This document shows positions 21,095 through 29,290 of a DNA stretch of 39,878 bases, in pieces (within the stretch, counting starts at the first letter, position 1; every line of letters starts with the position of its first letter). The DNA lies in the NCBI GenBank assembly GCA_046714175.1, contig JBKKBI010000103.1:1-39878 (forward strand), written 5' to 3'. The notes beneath the pieces were generated by a model. The model searched no databases, was not told where the DNA came from, and saw only the letters and a program-made list of their open reading frames with translations. Both the position numbers and the translations under genes were made by a program. The stretch is from UBA11373 sp046714175. GTDB taxonomy: Bacteria; Actinomycetota; Acidimicrobiia; Spongiisociales; UBA11373.

Positions 21095-22219
21095 ATGGCC
21101 TGGATGGCGGTGCTGGGTGCAGGGATCGTCGGTACTGCCGCCGCGTGGGACCTAACCCGGCGGGGACACGATGTGGTGGTGGCCGACACGCGCGCCGAGG
21201 CGGCGGCGGCAGCAGCCAAAGTCGCCCAGGCTCGGCCGGCCGCGGTCGATGCCACCGATCCCGCTGCGACGCGCCGCTTTTTAGACGGCATGGCCGGAGT
21301 CGTGTCCGCGGTCCCCTACGCACTGGGCGTGCCGGTGGCCGAGGCCGCGATCGACACCGCCACCCACTACTTCGACTTTGGAGGAAACCCCACGGTCGTG
21401 GCCCGCCAGCTCCTGCTCGACGGAGCGGCGCGCCAGGCGGGGGTGGCGGTGGTGCCCGACTGCGGACTGGCCCCGGGAATGGCTGATGTCCTCGCCGTCG
21501 GCGTCGTGGCCACCCTCGGCGAAGGACCAATCGACGAGGTGCGCCTCCGGGTCGGAGCCTTGCCTGCGGAGCCCACCGGAGCCCTCGGCTACCAGCTCGC
21601 ATTCAACCCCGCCGGCCTGATCAACGAGTACGCCGAGCCGTGCGAAATTCTTCGCGACGGCGCCTACGCCACCGTGGAGCCCCTCACCGCCATCGAGACG
21701 GTCGCATGGGAACGGTGGGGACCGCTGGAGGCATTTCATACCGCTGGCGGGTCCTCGACACTCCCGCGGCGGTGGGAGGGAAGGGTGCGCGACCTGGATT
21801 ACAAGACACTGCGCTTTCCGGGCCACGCCACGAGCTTGCGGGCCATGCTCGAGCTGGGGCTCTTCGACGAATCCCCCCAGGCCGGGAGCGGTGTCGCCCC
21901 GCGCACCGTGCTCCTCGAAGCTTTGAGTCGCCATCTCCCTTCAGGTGCCCCCGACCTAGTGCTGGTTCGGGTGTGGGCGCGCGGAACGCGGCGCGGCGCT
22001 ACAACCACGGTGGGCTACCAGGTGGAGGACCGCCACGACGGGCGCTTCTCGGCACTGGCGCGCACCACCGCGTTCCCCGCCACAGCCCTCGCCCACCTAG
22101 TGACGACGGGGGCGATCAACACCCGGGGAGCGTGCACGATGGACGGAGCCATCGAGGCCAGGACGATGATCGACGCCCTCAGCGAGGTGGGCATCCGCTT
22201 CGACCCGTATCCCGGCTGA
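21095..22219 (+). CDS. Saccharopine dehydrogenase-family, L-lysine 6-dehydrogenase-like
   Basis: A 374-residue NAD(P)-dependent enzyme. The Rossmann motif GAGIVG is at residues 8-13. Lysine 6-dehydrogenase (LysDH) features include PDCGLAPGMADVLA, the block WGPLEAFHTAGGSSTLPR and the LDYKTLRFPGHA segment. These are close to the Geobacillus enzyme that oxidises the epsilon-amino group of lysine to give piperideine-6-carboxylate. Substrate assignment is by similarity only. It begins 4 nt after the cofC stop, so it is in the same transcript. The P5C dehydrogenase elsewhere in the window could in principle handle the related semialdehyde, but nothing links them directly. Confidence 0.88.
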   Translation: MAWMAVLGAGIVGTAAAWDLTRRGHDVVVADTRAEAAAAAAKVAQARPAAVDATDPAATRRFLDGMAGVVSAVPYALGVPVAEAAIDTATHYFDFGGNPTVVARQLLLDGAARQAGVAVVPDCGLAPGMADVLAVGVVATLGEGPIDEVRLRVGALPAEPTGALGYQLAFNPAGLINEYAEPCEILRDGAYATVEPLTAIETVAWERWGPLEAFHTAGGSSTLPRRWEGRVRDLDYKTLRFPGHATSLRAMLELGLFDESPQAGSGVAPRTVLLEALSRHLPSGAPDLVLVRVWARGTRRGATTTVGYQVEDRHDGRFSALARTTAFPATALAHLVTTGAINTRGACTMDGAIEARTMIDALSEVGIRFDPYPG

Positions 22220-22236
22220 AACGAGCCGGTCGTCGT

Positions 22237-22263
22237 TACCATGCTCGCCGGGAAGGAGCGGCT
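22237..22263 (+). promoter_or_regulatory. Promoter and Shine-Dalgarno of the SDR gene
   Basis: TACCAT (22237-22242), then a 21-nt leader with GGAAGGAG before the GTG at 22264. It may give the SDR its own transcript within the cofC operon. The ribosome site decides the start within a much longer open frame. Confidence 0.45.
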
Positions 22264-22971
22264 GTGGACGGCGCGGTCAGCGTCATCACCGGGGGAACCG
22301 GCGGATTGGGACGGGAAGTGGCGCGCCGGTTTGCGGCGCGCGGACACCGTCTCGCGATCACGTATCTGGTGCCAGCCGAAGCAGAAGCGGTGGAGGAGCA
22401 ACTCGCCCTGCCCGAAGAGCGTCTCCTGCTCAAGCGCGTCGACTGCACCGACGGGGCCGCGGTCAATGCGTTCGTCGCCGAGACCGTGGGCCGTTTCGGA
22501 AGGATCAACGTCGCCTGCTGCCTGATCGGAGGATGGTCGGGCGGCCGCGACGTCGAAGAGACCGACGACGTGCGCTTCGACCGGATGATCGATCTCAATC
22601 TGCGCAGCACGTTCAACGCCGCGCGGGCGACGCTTCCTCACCTACGGCGCGCGGAATGGGGCCGGCTGATCATGATCGGCAGCCGGGCCGCCGTCGAGCC
22701 TCCGGCCGGCCAGGCGATGTACAACGTCGCCAAGGCGGGAGTCGTGGCCCTTTCCCGGACGATCGCCGACGAGGTCACCGATTCGGCGGTCACCTCAAAC
22801 GTGATCCTGCCCTCCCTGATCGACACCCCGGCGTTTCGGGAGGTAGTGCCATTCGCCAACTACGTCGACTGGCCCACCCCGCAGGAGATCGCCGACGTCA
22901 TCGACTTTCTTGCCTCCCCGGAGTCGTCAGTGATCAACGGCGCCGCGGTTCCCGTCTACGGAAAGGTGTGA
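22264..22971 (+). CDS. Short-chain dehydrogenase/reductase (SDR)
   Basis: A 235-residue classical SDR. The cofactor motif TGGTGGLG is at residues 9-16. The catalytic tetrad is complete: Asn112, Ser140 (MIGSRAA), Tyr153 and Lys157 (YNVAK). The usual NNAG is replaced by the CCLIGG region, which is unusual but tolerated. The substrate is unknown. It lies 44 bp after the lysine 6-dehydrogenase-like gene and faces the convergent tRNA genes. Confidence 0.93.
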   Translation: MDGAVSVITGGTGGLGREVARRFAARGHRLAITYLVPAEAEAVEEQLALPEERLLLKRVDCTDGAAVNAFVAETVGRFGRINVACCLIGGWSGGRDVEETDDVRFDRMIDLNLRSTFNAARATLPHLRRAEWGRLIMIGSRAAVEPPAGQAMYNVAKAGVVALSRTIADEVTDSAVTSNVILPSLIDTPAFREVVPFANYVDWPTPQEIADVIDFLASPESSVINGAAVPVYGKV

Positions 22972-22993
22972 GCGCGGCCCCGAGCGCTCGTCA

Positions 22994-23030
22994 CCCGCCG
23001 AGGTTCGTCGCGGGCTTTCAGCTTCTCTTG
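22994..23030 (+). terminator. Possible terminator between the SDR gene and the tRNAs
   Basis: A short GC stem CCCGC/GCGGG (22994-22998 with 23010-23014) is followed on the plus strand by a pyrimidine-rich tail (CTTTCAGCTTCTCTTG). The stem is weak and an alternative pairing is possible. Confidence 0.3.
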
Positions 23031-23103
23031 TAGCCCCGACCAGATTCGAACTGGCGTTACTGGCTTGAGAGGCCAGCGTCCTAGGCCGCTAGACGACGGG
23101 GCC
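23031..23103 (-). tRNA. tRNA-Glu (anticodon CTC)
   Basis: 73 nt including the discriminator A. The acceptor stem is GGCCCCG/CGGGGCT, with a G-U at the first pair. The D-arm runs through GTCTAGCGGCCTAGGAC. The anticodon stem CTGGC/GCCAG encloses the loop CTCTCAA, giving anticodon CTC (codon GAG). The T-loop is GTTCGAATC. The 3' CCA is not encoded. Confidence 0.93.
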
Positions 23104-23126
23104 GAGGGCGGTCATCACCGCCTTCG

Positions 23127-23197
23127 CTCGGGGGGAAGGATTCGAACCCTCAATGACGGGACCAGAACCCGCAGTGTTGCCATTACACCACCCCCGA
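23127..23197 (-). tRNA. tRNA-Gln (anticodon CTG)
   Basis: 71 nt. The acceptor stem TCGGGGG/CCCCCGA is followed by discriminator G. The D-arm is TGGTGTAATGGCAACA. The anticodon stem GCGGG/CCCGT encloses the loop TTCTGGT, giving anticodon CTG (codon CAG). The T-loop is GGTTCGAATCC. The 3' CCA is not encoded. It lies 23 nt upstream of tRNA-Glu in the same transcript direction. Confidence 0.92.
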
Positions 23198-23208
23198 AGG
23201 GCCGCCGA

Positions 23209-23236
23209 ATCGTAGCCAGGGACATGGTCAGGGCAA
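23209..23236 (-). promoter_or_regulatory. Promoter of the tRNA-Gln/tRNA-Glu pair
   Basis: Minus strand TTGCCC (23236-23231), a 16-bp spacer and TACGAT (23214-23209), 11 nt before the tRNA-Gln 5' end. This is the best bipartite housekeeping promoter in the window. It means the tRNAs need not rely on read-through from gltX. Confidence 0.6.
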
Positions 23237-23244
23237 TCCCTCGT

Positions 23245-24696
23245 TCAGGAAGCGATGCGACCGCGGGCGGTGGCGAGACGCGACAGCGCACGCTCCTTAC
23301 CCAGAGCCGCCAGCGATTCGAACAGGGGGGGACTCACCCCCGATCCGGTGACCGCGACCCGGATGGGTTGCAGTCCTTTCGCGGTGGAGAGTCCGGAGTC
23401 GGCAAGAGCCGCGCGCAGTGCCGCTTCGATCGCCGCCGCCGTCCAATCGCCGACTGCATCCAGAGCTGCCTCGGCATCGGCGAGCGCTCGGGCAGCATCG
23501 GGGCCGGACATCACCTTGTCCCAGGAAGCGGCGTCGAAGGCGAGGTCGCCGTCGAGCAGGAATGCCACTTGCGGCGCCACCTCGATGAGCCGCTTCGCCC
23601 GCTCCTGAACCAGTGGCGCCAGCGCTCGCACCGCGGTGTCCTCCGCCGCGGTGAGGGGACGACCCTGGGCGGCCGTGATGAGAGGCAGTGCAAGCGCGGC
23701 GAACACCTCAGGCGCGAGCGCCCGCAGGTAGTGGCCGTTCATCCACTCCAGTTTGGCGACATCGAAGACCGCCGGGTTCCGTGAGACCGCCCCGAGATCG
23801 AACCGGTCGATCATCGCCTCCATCGAGACGATCTCCTCGTCCTCCCCGGGCGACCATCCCAGGATGGCGAGGAAGTTGAGCATCGCCGCTGGCAAGAAGC
23901 CGCCATCGCGATAGGCACGCAGCGCGGTGTCGCCGTGGCGTTTGGAGAGTTTCTTCCCGTCCGGACCGTTGAGCAGCGACAGATGGGCGTAAGCCGCCGC
24001 AGGCGCCCCCATCGCGGTAGTGATCAGGATGTGCTTCGGGGTCGAGGGAAGAATGTCTTCCCCGCGGATCACATGAGTGATCCCGTAGTCGACATCGTCG
24101 ACAGTGGAGGCGAGGTGATAGGTGGGTGAGCCGTCGCCCCGCAGCATCACGAAGTCGTCCACGTTGTCATGGCCGAAGGCGATTTCACCACGCACCATAT
24201 CCTCGAATCGGGTCTCGCCCGGACGAGGGACGGCGAGACGAACCGGGAGTCGTTCCCCTGCGGCGATGCGGGCCGCGGCCTCGGACTCCGTGAGCCGATG
24301 GCGCCCGTCGTACACCGGCGCGGTTCCCGCGGCCGCGGCCGCGGTGCGAATCGCCTCGAGCTGTCCCGCGCTCGCTCCGTCGTAATACGCCCATCCCGAC
24401 GCGACGAGAACGCTGGCCACCTCCCGGTAGCGCTCGAATCGATCGCTCTGCCGGTAGGTGCCGTGTGGACCGCCAACTTCGATCCCCTCGTCCCAATCGA
24501 TCCCCAGCCAACCAAGGCTCTCCAGAATGTCTGCCGCAAACTCGGGAGTGCTGCGCGCGATGTCGGTGTCATCGGATCGCAGCACGAACACGCCGCCGTG
24601 GTGGCGGGCGAACAGCCAGTTGTAGAGCGCGGTACGGCCACCGCCGACGTGCAGGTAGCCGGTGGGCGAGGGCGCGAAGCGAACCCGAACCGTCAT
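23245..24696 (-). CDS. gltX: Glutamyl-tRNA synthetase
   Basis: A 483-residue class I synthetase. The HIGH-type signature is HVGG at residues 16-19 (PSPTGYLHVGGGRTALYNW) and the KMSKS-type loop is KLSKR at 249-253. IRGEDILPSTPKHI and LNGPDGKKL are also diagnostic. With GatCAB in this window and no glutaminyl-tRNA synthetase seen, it is probably non-discriminating and charges both tRNA-Glu and tRNA-Gln with glutamate. The start is ATG 24696, overlapping the FAH stop (ATGA); a longer frame to 25005 overlaps that gene and is rejected. The two substrate tRNAs lie directly downstream. Confidence 0.97.
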   Translation of the reverse strand: MTVRVRFAPSPTGYLHVGGGRTALYNWLFARHHGGVFVLRSDDTDIARSTPEFAADILESLGWLGIDWDEGIEVGGPHGTYRQSDRFERYREVASVLVASGWAYYDGASAGQLEAIRTAAAAAGTAPVYDGRHRLTESEAAARIAAGERLPVRLAVPRPGETRFEDMVRGEIAFGHDNVDDFVMLRGDGSPTYHLASTVDDVDYGITHVIRGEDILPSTPKHILITTAMGAPAAAYAHLSLLNGPDGKKLSKRHGDTALRAYRDGGFLPAAMLNFLAILGWSPGEDEEIVSMEAMIDRFDLGAVSRNPAVFDVAKLEWMNGHYLRALAPEVFAALALPLITAAQGRPLTAAEDTAVRALAPLVQERAKRLIEVAPQVAFLLDGDLAFDAASWDKVMSGPDAARALADAEAALDAVGDWTAAAIEAALRAALADSGLSTAKGLQPIRVAVTGSGVSPPLFESLAALGKERALSRLATARGRIAS

Positions 24697-25457
24697 GGCC
24701 CTGCCACCACCGGATTCACCAGGCTCCCGATGCCCTCGATGACCACCTCGACCCGATCGCCGGGACGGATCGCTCCTACCCCGGCCGGGGTTCCGGTGAG
24801 CAGCACATCGCCGGGTAGCAGTGTCATCACCCGGGAGACGAATGCAAAGATCTCGGCGACGCCAAAGACCATGTCCGCGGTGGACGCCTCCTGGCGCAGC
24901 TCGCCATTGACCGCGCAACTGATGCGGAGATCGAACGGATCCAGTTCGGTCTCGATGGCCGGGCCGAGGGGACAGAATGTGTCGAACCCCTTGGCGCGAG
25001 TCCACTGCCCGTCCTTCTGTTGCAGATGTCGGGAGCTGACATCGTTCGCCGCGGTGTAGCCGAGGATGTGCGCGGCGGCGTCCTCGGCGGCCACCCGACG
25101 GCTCACCTTGCCCACCACCACCGCCAGCTCTGCCTCATGGTGGACCTCGCCGGCCTCCGACGGCAGCACAATCGCCGCGCCAGGCCCAATCACCGCGGTT
25201 GCCGGCTTGAGGAAGATCACCGGCTCGTCGGGGACGACACCTCCGCGCTCGGCGGCGTGGTCGGCGTAGTTGCGGCCGACACACACCACCTTGGTGGGGA
25301 ATACCGGCGCCAGGAGATGGGCATCACCGAATGCAACCACGGCCTCGGTCGGCTCCCAGGCCACGAACGGCGTCCCCTGGTGGACGCGGATGCCCTCGGC
25401 TTCGGCCACGCCGTACGCGATCTCGTCGCCCGGCAAACGGACACGGACGATCTTCAC
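24693..25457 (-). CDS. Fumarylacetoacetate hydrolase (FAH) family protein
   Basis: A 254-residue FAH-fold enzyme, the group of C-C bond hydrolases, acylpyruvases and oxaloacetate decarboxylases. The metal ligands are Glu108 and Glu110 (HHEAELAVVVGK) and Asp139 (AANDVSSR). KGFDTFCPLGPAI and LLTGTPAGVG are strongly conserved in the FAHD1/HpcE branch. The exact substrate is unknown. The GTG start overlaps the upstream stop (GTGA) and its own stop overlaps gltX (ATGA), so it is tightly embedded in a translationally coupled operon with the synthetase. Confidence 0.93.
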   Translation of the reverse strand: MKIVRVRLPGDEIAYGVAEAEGIRVHQGTPFVAWEPTEAVVAFGDAHLLAPVFPTKVVCVGRNYADHAAERGGVVPDEPVIFLKPATAVIGPGAAIVLPSEAGEVHHEAELAVVVGKVSRRVAAEDAAAHILGYTAANDVSSRHLQQKDGQWTRAKGFDTFCPLGPAIETELDPFDLRISCAVNGELRQEASTADMVFGVAEIFAFVSRVMTLLPGDVLLTGTPAGVGAIRPGDRVEVVIEGIGSLVNPVVAGP

Positions 25458-25900
25458 CGCACCAACCGCGACGCAGGAAGGGTGAGGCGGTCGGGGGCGA
25501 TCTCCCCGACCCGGGCCTGCAACCGGGCGTGGTCATGGGCGATGCCGGCGAGCGCGGCGGTCTGAGACTCGTCGAGGTGCAGCAACGCCACTGCGGCGGC
25601 GACATCGCCGGGCAGCGGAGCCCGGCCGAACGCGGCCGCCCGCGCCGTCACCACCGCAGCCACCAGGGCGACGATGTCGCCGCGATGCGCGCCGCCGGGC
25701 AGCAGCTCAGACTTGCTCACGAGGCGAAGTGCGTAACCGGCATCGGGTCCCGGGGCTCCGAAGCTTCCCCCACGCGGCACCGCACTCGGACCGGACAGAT
25801 CACCGGGACGATCCGGCGACCAGCGTCCCGGCGCCGGCGGGTGCGCGGTGTGCCGGGGAAGATCTTCGACACCGATCGCGATATTTGGCTGCTGACCCAC
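25454..25900 (-). CDS. Uncharacterised protein in the gltX operon
   Basis: A 148-residue protein I do not recognise. The N-terminal ~60 residues are Pro/Gly-rich and probably disordered. The rest is mostly helical and Ala-rich (GDIVALVAAVVTARAAAFG, DVAAAVALLHLD, HDHARLQARVGEIAPD). There is no signal peptide, transmembrane helix or Cys cluster. The GTG start at 25900 has a clear AGGAGG ribosome site in the 8-nt gap after ilvE, and its stop overlaps the FAH gene start (GTGA). Coupling on both sides supports it being a real gene. Confidence 0.72.
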   Translation of the reverse strand: MGQQPNIAIGVEDLPRHTAHPPAPGRWSPDRPGDLSGPSAVPRGGSFGAPGPDAGYALRLVSKSELLPGGAHRGDIVALVAAVVTARAAAFGRAPLPGDVAAAVALLHLDESQTAALAGIAHDHARLQARVGEIAPDRLTLPASRLVR

Positions 25901-25908
25901 GACGCCTC

Positions 25909-26832
25909 CTAGACGAGCTCGAGCCAGTGTTGGTAGGCCGCGGTCTCACCCCGCACCGCGGCGGCGAACATCTCTTGCACCTGGCGCGTCATTGGGCCGG
26001 GCTTCCCGGTACCGACGGCGCGGTCGTCGATTTCGCGAATCGGAGTCACCTCGGCGGCGGTGCCAGTGAAGAACGCCTCCTCCGCCCGATACAGGTCGGA
26101 CCGCAGGATCTGCGCCTCCACGACAGGCGACCCGGCATCGGCGAGAAGGCTCATCACAGACGAGCGTGTGATCCCGGTGAGTATTCCGGAGGCCGCCGAG
26201 GGAGTGCGCACCACACCCTCCTGCACCAGAAAGACATTCTCCCCGGTGCCCTCGGCGACGAACCCGGCCGTGTTGAGCATCAGCGCCTCGTCGTAACCGC
26301 CCGCCAAGGCTTCCTGCTTGGCGATGACACTGTTCATGTACTGGCCGGCACCCTTGGCATCGGGAATGAACGACTGGTGATCGATCCGTCGCCAAGTGGA
26401 CACCCGGACCCGCACCCCTTTGTCCAGACCCTCGTCACCGAGATAGGCCGACCACTCGAACGCGATGATGGCGGCCCGCACCTCGGCCCCGCGCGGATTG
26501 AGGCCGATCGAACCCGTCCCATAGAACACGATGGGACGGAGGTAACACGCCGCCAGCCCGTTGGCTCGCACCAGTTCCCGGGCGGCAGTGGCGAACTGTT
26601 CGGCCGTCCACCGGAGAGGGATGCGATAAGCCTTCGCCGAAGCCGCCAGGCGAAGCATGTGATCGGTGAGGCGGAAGATCGCTGGGCCTCGGGCGGTGGC
26701 ATACGCCCTGATCCCTTCGAATACACCCGATCCATAGTGCAGACCGTGGGAGAGAACATGCACGGTGGCGTCCTCCCAGGGAACCAGTTCCCCGTCCATC
26801 CACACGAAGCGGGTCGGCGTGAGTGTCGGCAC
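25909..26832 (-). CDS. ilvE: Branched-chain amino acid aminotransferase
   Basis: A 307-residue fold-type IV PLP enzyme interconverting Leu/Ile/Val and their 2-oxo acids. The PLP-binding Lys160 is in IPDAKGAGQYMNS. HGLHYGSGVFEGIRAY, EGTGENVFLV, GITRSSVMSL and GTAAEVTPIREID are all canonical, and the length equals that of E. coli IlvE. The start is GTG 26832 (PTLTPTRFVWMDG). A longer frame to 26871 would overlap the peptidase gene and is rejected. A CAACAT hexamer 7 nt upstream, overlapping the peptidase stop codon, may be an internal leaderless promoter. Confidence 0.96.
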   Translation of the reverse strand: MPTLTPTRFVWMDGELVPWEDATVHVLSHGLHYGSGVFEGIRAYATARGPAIFRLTDHMLRLAASAKAYRIPLRWTAEQFATAARELVRANGLAACYLRPIVFYGTGSIGLNPRGAEVRAAIIAFEWSAYLGDEGLDKGVRVRVSTWRRIDHQSFIPDAKGAGQYMNSVIAKQEALAGGYDEALMLNTAGFVAEGTGENVFLVQEGVVRTPSAASGILTGITRSSVMSLLADAGSPVVEAQILRSDLYRAEEAFFTGTAAEVTPIREIDDRAVGTGKPGPMTRQVQEMFAAAVRGETAAYQHWLELV

Positions 26833-26837
26833 GGCGC

Positions 26838-28760
26838 CTATGTTGTCACACCGAGGTGACGCCGGTGCCAATCGATGATCGCCTCGAACCGCTCCTTGCG
26901 GTACTTGGGCTTGCCCGATCGGGACAGCTCATGGCCGCTCCCCGGAAAGCGCAACATCTCGGCCTCCACCCCCTGAGCAAGGAGCACTGCGAAGAACTGC
27001 TCAGCCTGTTCGATGGGGCAGCGAAAATCCTCCTCGGAGTGAATCAGGAGGCAGGGAGTCGAGATGCGGTCGGCGTATGCCAATGGGCTCGCGGCCCACA
27101 TCGCCGCCCAGTCGCGCGCCTCTTCGACTCCGAGGTAGTTCCGAGGAAATGTGTATCCGATATCGGAAGTGCCGAGGAAAGACGTCCAGGAGTAAACGCC
27201 GCGCTCGGGGACCGCCGACTTCCAGCGATCATCCACGGGCAGGATACGGCCGGTCATGAACCCGCCGTAAGAACCGCCCATGATCCCCATGCGATCCGCA
27301 TCCAGCCGGGGGTATCGGGCGAGCGCGGCCGCGACCACGACGAGGATGTCCTCGAGATCGGGTGGCCGTTCCTCCTGCCACCGCCCGACCGGCGCCCGGA
27401 CGAAGTCGGTGCCCCGGCCCGACGACCCCCGCGGGTTGCACGCCACGACCCCAAACCCGGCTCCGGCGTAGATCTGGAACTCGTCGAAGAAGCCGAAGCC
27501 GTACTGCGTCGCCGGGCCTCCGTGGATGTTGAGCAGCAGCGGCACCCGCCCGGTGCCCGGAGGCAGCAAGACCCAGGCGTCGAGATCGACCCCGTCGTGC
27601 TCCACCACAAAGTGCTCGGACTCCACCAGCCCGCTGCCAGCACGGAACGCAGCATTCAAGTCCGTGAGCACGGTCTCGATCCCCGCCTCCCACCACACCA
27701 GTTCCCCGGGCTCGGTCTCACCGGTCACGGTCATTGCCATCGCGCTCCCGTCGGCCCGAGTCGTGAACCCGGTGATGAGACGCTTGCCCCCGACGACGTC
27801 GCCGCACTGCCCATCGGTTCCGACTGCAACGATGCGTACTGTGGCGCGGTCCTCCAGCGCAGCGCGGAACGACCCGTCGGCCATCCACTGCGGGCCTGAC
27901 GGGGCCACAACGGGAGCAGGTACCGCAAAGTTGCGGTCCACGTCGGCAGCCAGACGCATCGGAACGGCGTCCTCCACCCGCCATACGCCAGAGACGCGGG
28001 GATAGCCCCACGGGTCGGGGTGGCCCACCAGATGAGGCGTACCGTCGGGCCGATACGACACCTCGGCCCAGGACCCGCGCTCCACCAGAGCCACCGGATC
28101 ACCCCCTCCCACCGCCACCTCCCACGCCTGGCTCCCGGGTTCGATGTAACGGCGTTCGTGGCGGGCGCTGATGAATCCGACCGCGCTCCCGTCCGGCCGC
28201 CAGCCCACACCTCCGTCGCGATGATCTCCGATCGTGAGCGGCGTCGGATCGCCGCCACCCGGGTCGAGGAGATAGATGTTCCGGCGCCGGTCGTGCAGCC
28301 ATCCGAGATTGTCGAACCGGTATCCCGCATCACGCAGCCGCCGGGGACGGCGCTTTCTCTCCTCCTCGGACAGATCGGGGTCGAGCCACTCGGCGCCGAC
28401 CACCGCGAGCCGGCCACCATCGGGCGACCACTCCGCCTCGGTTGCCCCGAGACCGAAGGAGGAAATCACCGCCGCCTCTCCCCCGGCGGCGCTCATGACC
28501 GCGACCTGGGCGGGCTTCCCCGGTTCACCGCTGGCGCGCAGAAAGGCGAGTCGGGTCCCATCGGGGGACCAACGGGGCCGGGTGTCGCCCGGTCCGTGGG
28601 TGAAGGCGCGGGCCGCGACGCCGTCCCACAACCAGAGGCGTTGCTCGTAGCGATCGTGTTCGAGGTCCATGCGGGAAACAACGAACGCGACCCGCTTCCC
28701 ATCGGGATGGAGTTGCGGGTCGGACGGCGTGAGGTACCCAACGAGATCATCGGGAGTCAT
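26838..28760 (-). CDS. S9 family peptidase (prolyl oligopeptidase/acylaminoacyl peptidase type)
   Basis: A 640-residue cytosolic serine peptidase. An N-terminal beta-propeller (~1-370) carries TolB/WD-like blades such as PRWSPDGTRLAFLR and AEWSPDGGRLAVVG. It is followed by an alpha/beta-hydrolase domain with Ser497 (GGSYGG), Asp578 (HSEEDFRCP) and His610 (GSGHELS). The NIHGGPATQYGF oxyanion segment is typical. It is likely to cleave small peptides. No signal peptide is present. Its ATG at 28760 has a TAGCCT -10 six nt upstream. It may head the ilvE-FAH-gltX transcription unit, with a 5-bp gap to ilvE. Confidence 0.95.
   Translation of the reverse strand: MTPDDLVGYLTPSDPQLHPDGKRVAFVVSRMDLEHDRYEQRLWLWDGVAARAFTHGPGDTRPRWSPDGTRLAFLRASGEPGKPAQVAVMSAAGGEAAVISSFGLGATEAEWSPDGGRLAVVGAEWLDPDLSEEERKRRPRRLRDAGYRFDNLGWLHDRRRNIYLLDPGGGDPTPLTIGDHRDGGVGWRPDGSAVGFISARHERRYIEPGSQAWEVAVGGGDPVALVERGSWAEVSYRPDGTPHLVGHPDPWGYPRVSGVWRVEDAVPMRLAADVDRNFAVPAPVVAPSGPQWMADGSFRAALEDRATVRIVAVGTDGQCGDVVGGKRLITGFTTRADGSAMAMTVTGETEPGELVWWEAGIETVLTDLNAAFRAGSGLVESEHFVVEHDGVDLDAWVLLPPGTGRVPLLLNIHGGPATQYGFGFFDEFQIYAGAGFGVVACNPRGSSGRGTDFVRAPVGRWQEERPPDLEDILVVVAAALARYPRLDADRMGIMGGSYGGFMTGRILPVDDRWKSAVPERGVYSWTSFLGTSDIGYTFPRNYLGVEEARDWAAMWAASPLAYADRISTPCLLIHSEEDFRCPIEQAEQFFAVLLAQGVEAEMLRFPGSGHELSRSGKPKYRKERFEAIIDWHRRHLGVTT
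26840..26845 (-). promoter_or_regulatory. Possible internal leaderless -10 (CAACAT) for ilvE
   Basis: CAACAT, 7 nt (aggcgcc), then GTG 26832. It overlaps the S9 peptidase TAG stop. Confidence 0.35.
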
Positions 28761-28766
28761 GCATCG

Positions 28767-28772
28767 AGGCTA
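28767..28772 (-). promoter_or_regulatory. Leaderless-type -10 (TAGCCT) of the S9 peptidase gene
   Basis: TAGCCT, 6 nt (cgatgc), then ATG 28760. Identical hexamer to that of the phosphoribosyltransferase gene. Confidence 0.55.
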
Positions 28773-28824
28773 GAGCCTCGGGCCGGGGCGGGAGCCGCCA
28801 ACCGGGAGGGATCGGGATCGGGGC

Positions 28825-28830
28825 TAGCGT
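28825..28830 (+). promoter_or_regulatory. Leaderless-type -10 (TAGCGT) of pgpA
   Basis: TAGCGT, 7 nt (caccgca), then ATG 28838. It matches the nuclease promoter at 2322 almost base for base. Confidence 0.6.
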
Positions 28831-28837
28831 CACCGCA

Positions 28838-29290
28838 ATGCGTCGCCTGCTGGCCTCGTCACTCGGCCTCGGATTCATCCCACGCGCCGTTTTCGGAGAT
28901 GATCGCGGCGCCGGCACACTTGGAGCGGCCCTCGGGGCAGGAATCGGAGCAGTCCTGCTCGCCGGCGATGCCGCCTGGTGGATCTCCGTCGCGGTGGCGG
29001 TGGCGTTGATCGGCCTCACCCTGTGGGCAGCCCGTCCTTTTGCCGCGGGACACGCGGATCCGGGATGGATCTGCCTCGACGAAACGGCAGGGACCATGGT
29101 GGCGACCATCGGACTGGGCGGGTGGCCATGGGTGGTGGCGGTGATCGTTGCCCGTCTTGCCGACATCTTCAAGGTGCTGCCGGGGGTGGCCGTCGCCGAG
29201 CGACTTCGCGGTGCGGTGGGGGTGACAGCCGACGACGTGGTCGCCGGGCTCTACGGCCTCGCCGCCGGGTGGCTCGTGGCAGCGCTGTGA
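28838..29290 (+). CDS. pgpA: Phosphatidylglycerophosphatase A
   Basis: A 150-residue integral membrane phosphatase that dephosphorylates phosphatidylglycerol phosphate. Family motifs are CLDETAGTMVA, the LADIFKVLPGVAVAERL block (equivalent to FDxxKPxPIxxxE) and TADDVVAGLYG near the C-terminus. About four hydrophobic helices are visible. Its stop overlaps the start of the following MFS gene (GTGA). With the lipid kinase at 10038 it is one of two phospholipid-head-group genes in the window. Confidence 0.88.
   Translation: MRRLLASSLGLGFIPRAVFGDDRGAGTLGAALGAGIGAVLLAGDAAWWISVAVAVALIGLTLWAARPFAAGHADPGWICLDETAGTMVATIGLGGWPWVVAVIVARLADIFKVLPGVAVAERLRGAVGVTADDVVAGLYGLAAGWLVAAL

Noticed and set aside
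23245..25005. A longer gltX frame (586 residues)
   Set aside because: The extension lies wholly within the FAH gene. The HIGH-motif N-terminus begins at ATG 24696 in an ATGA overlap.
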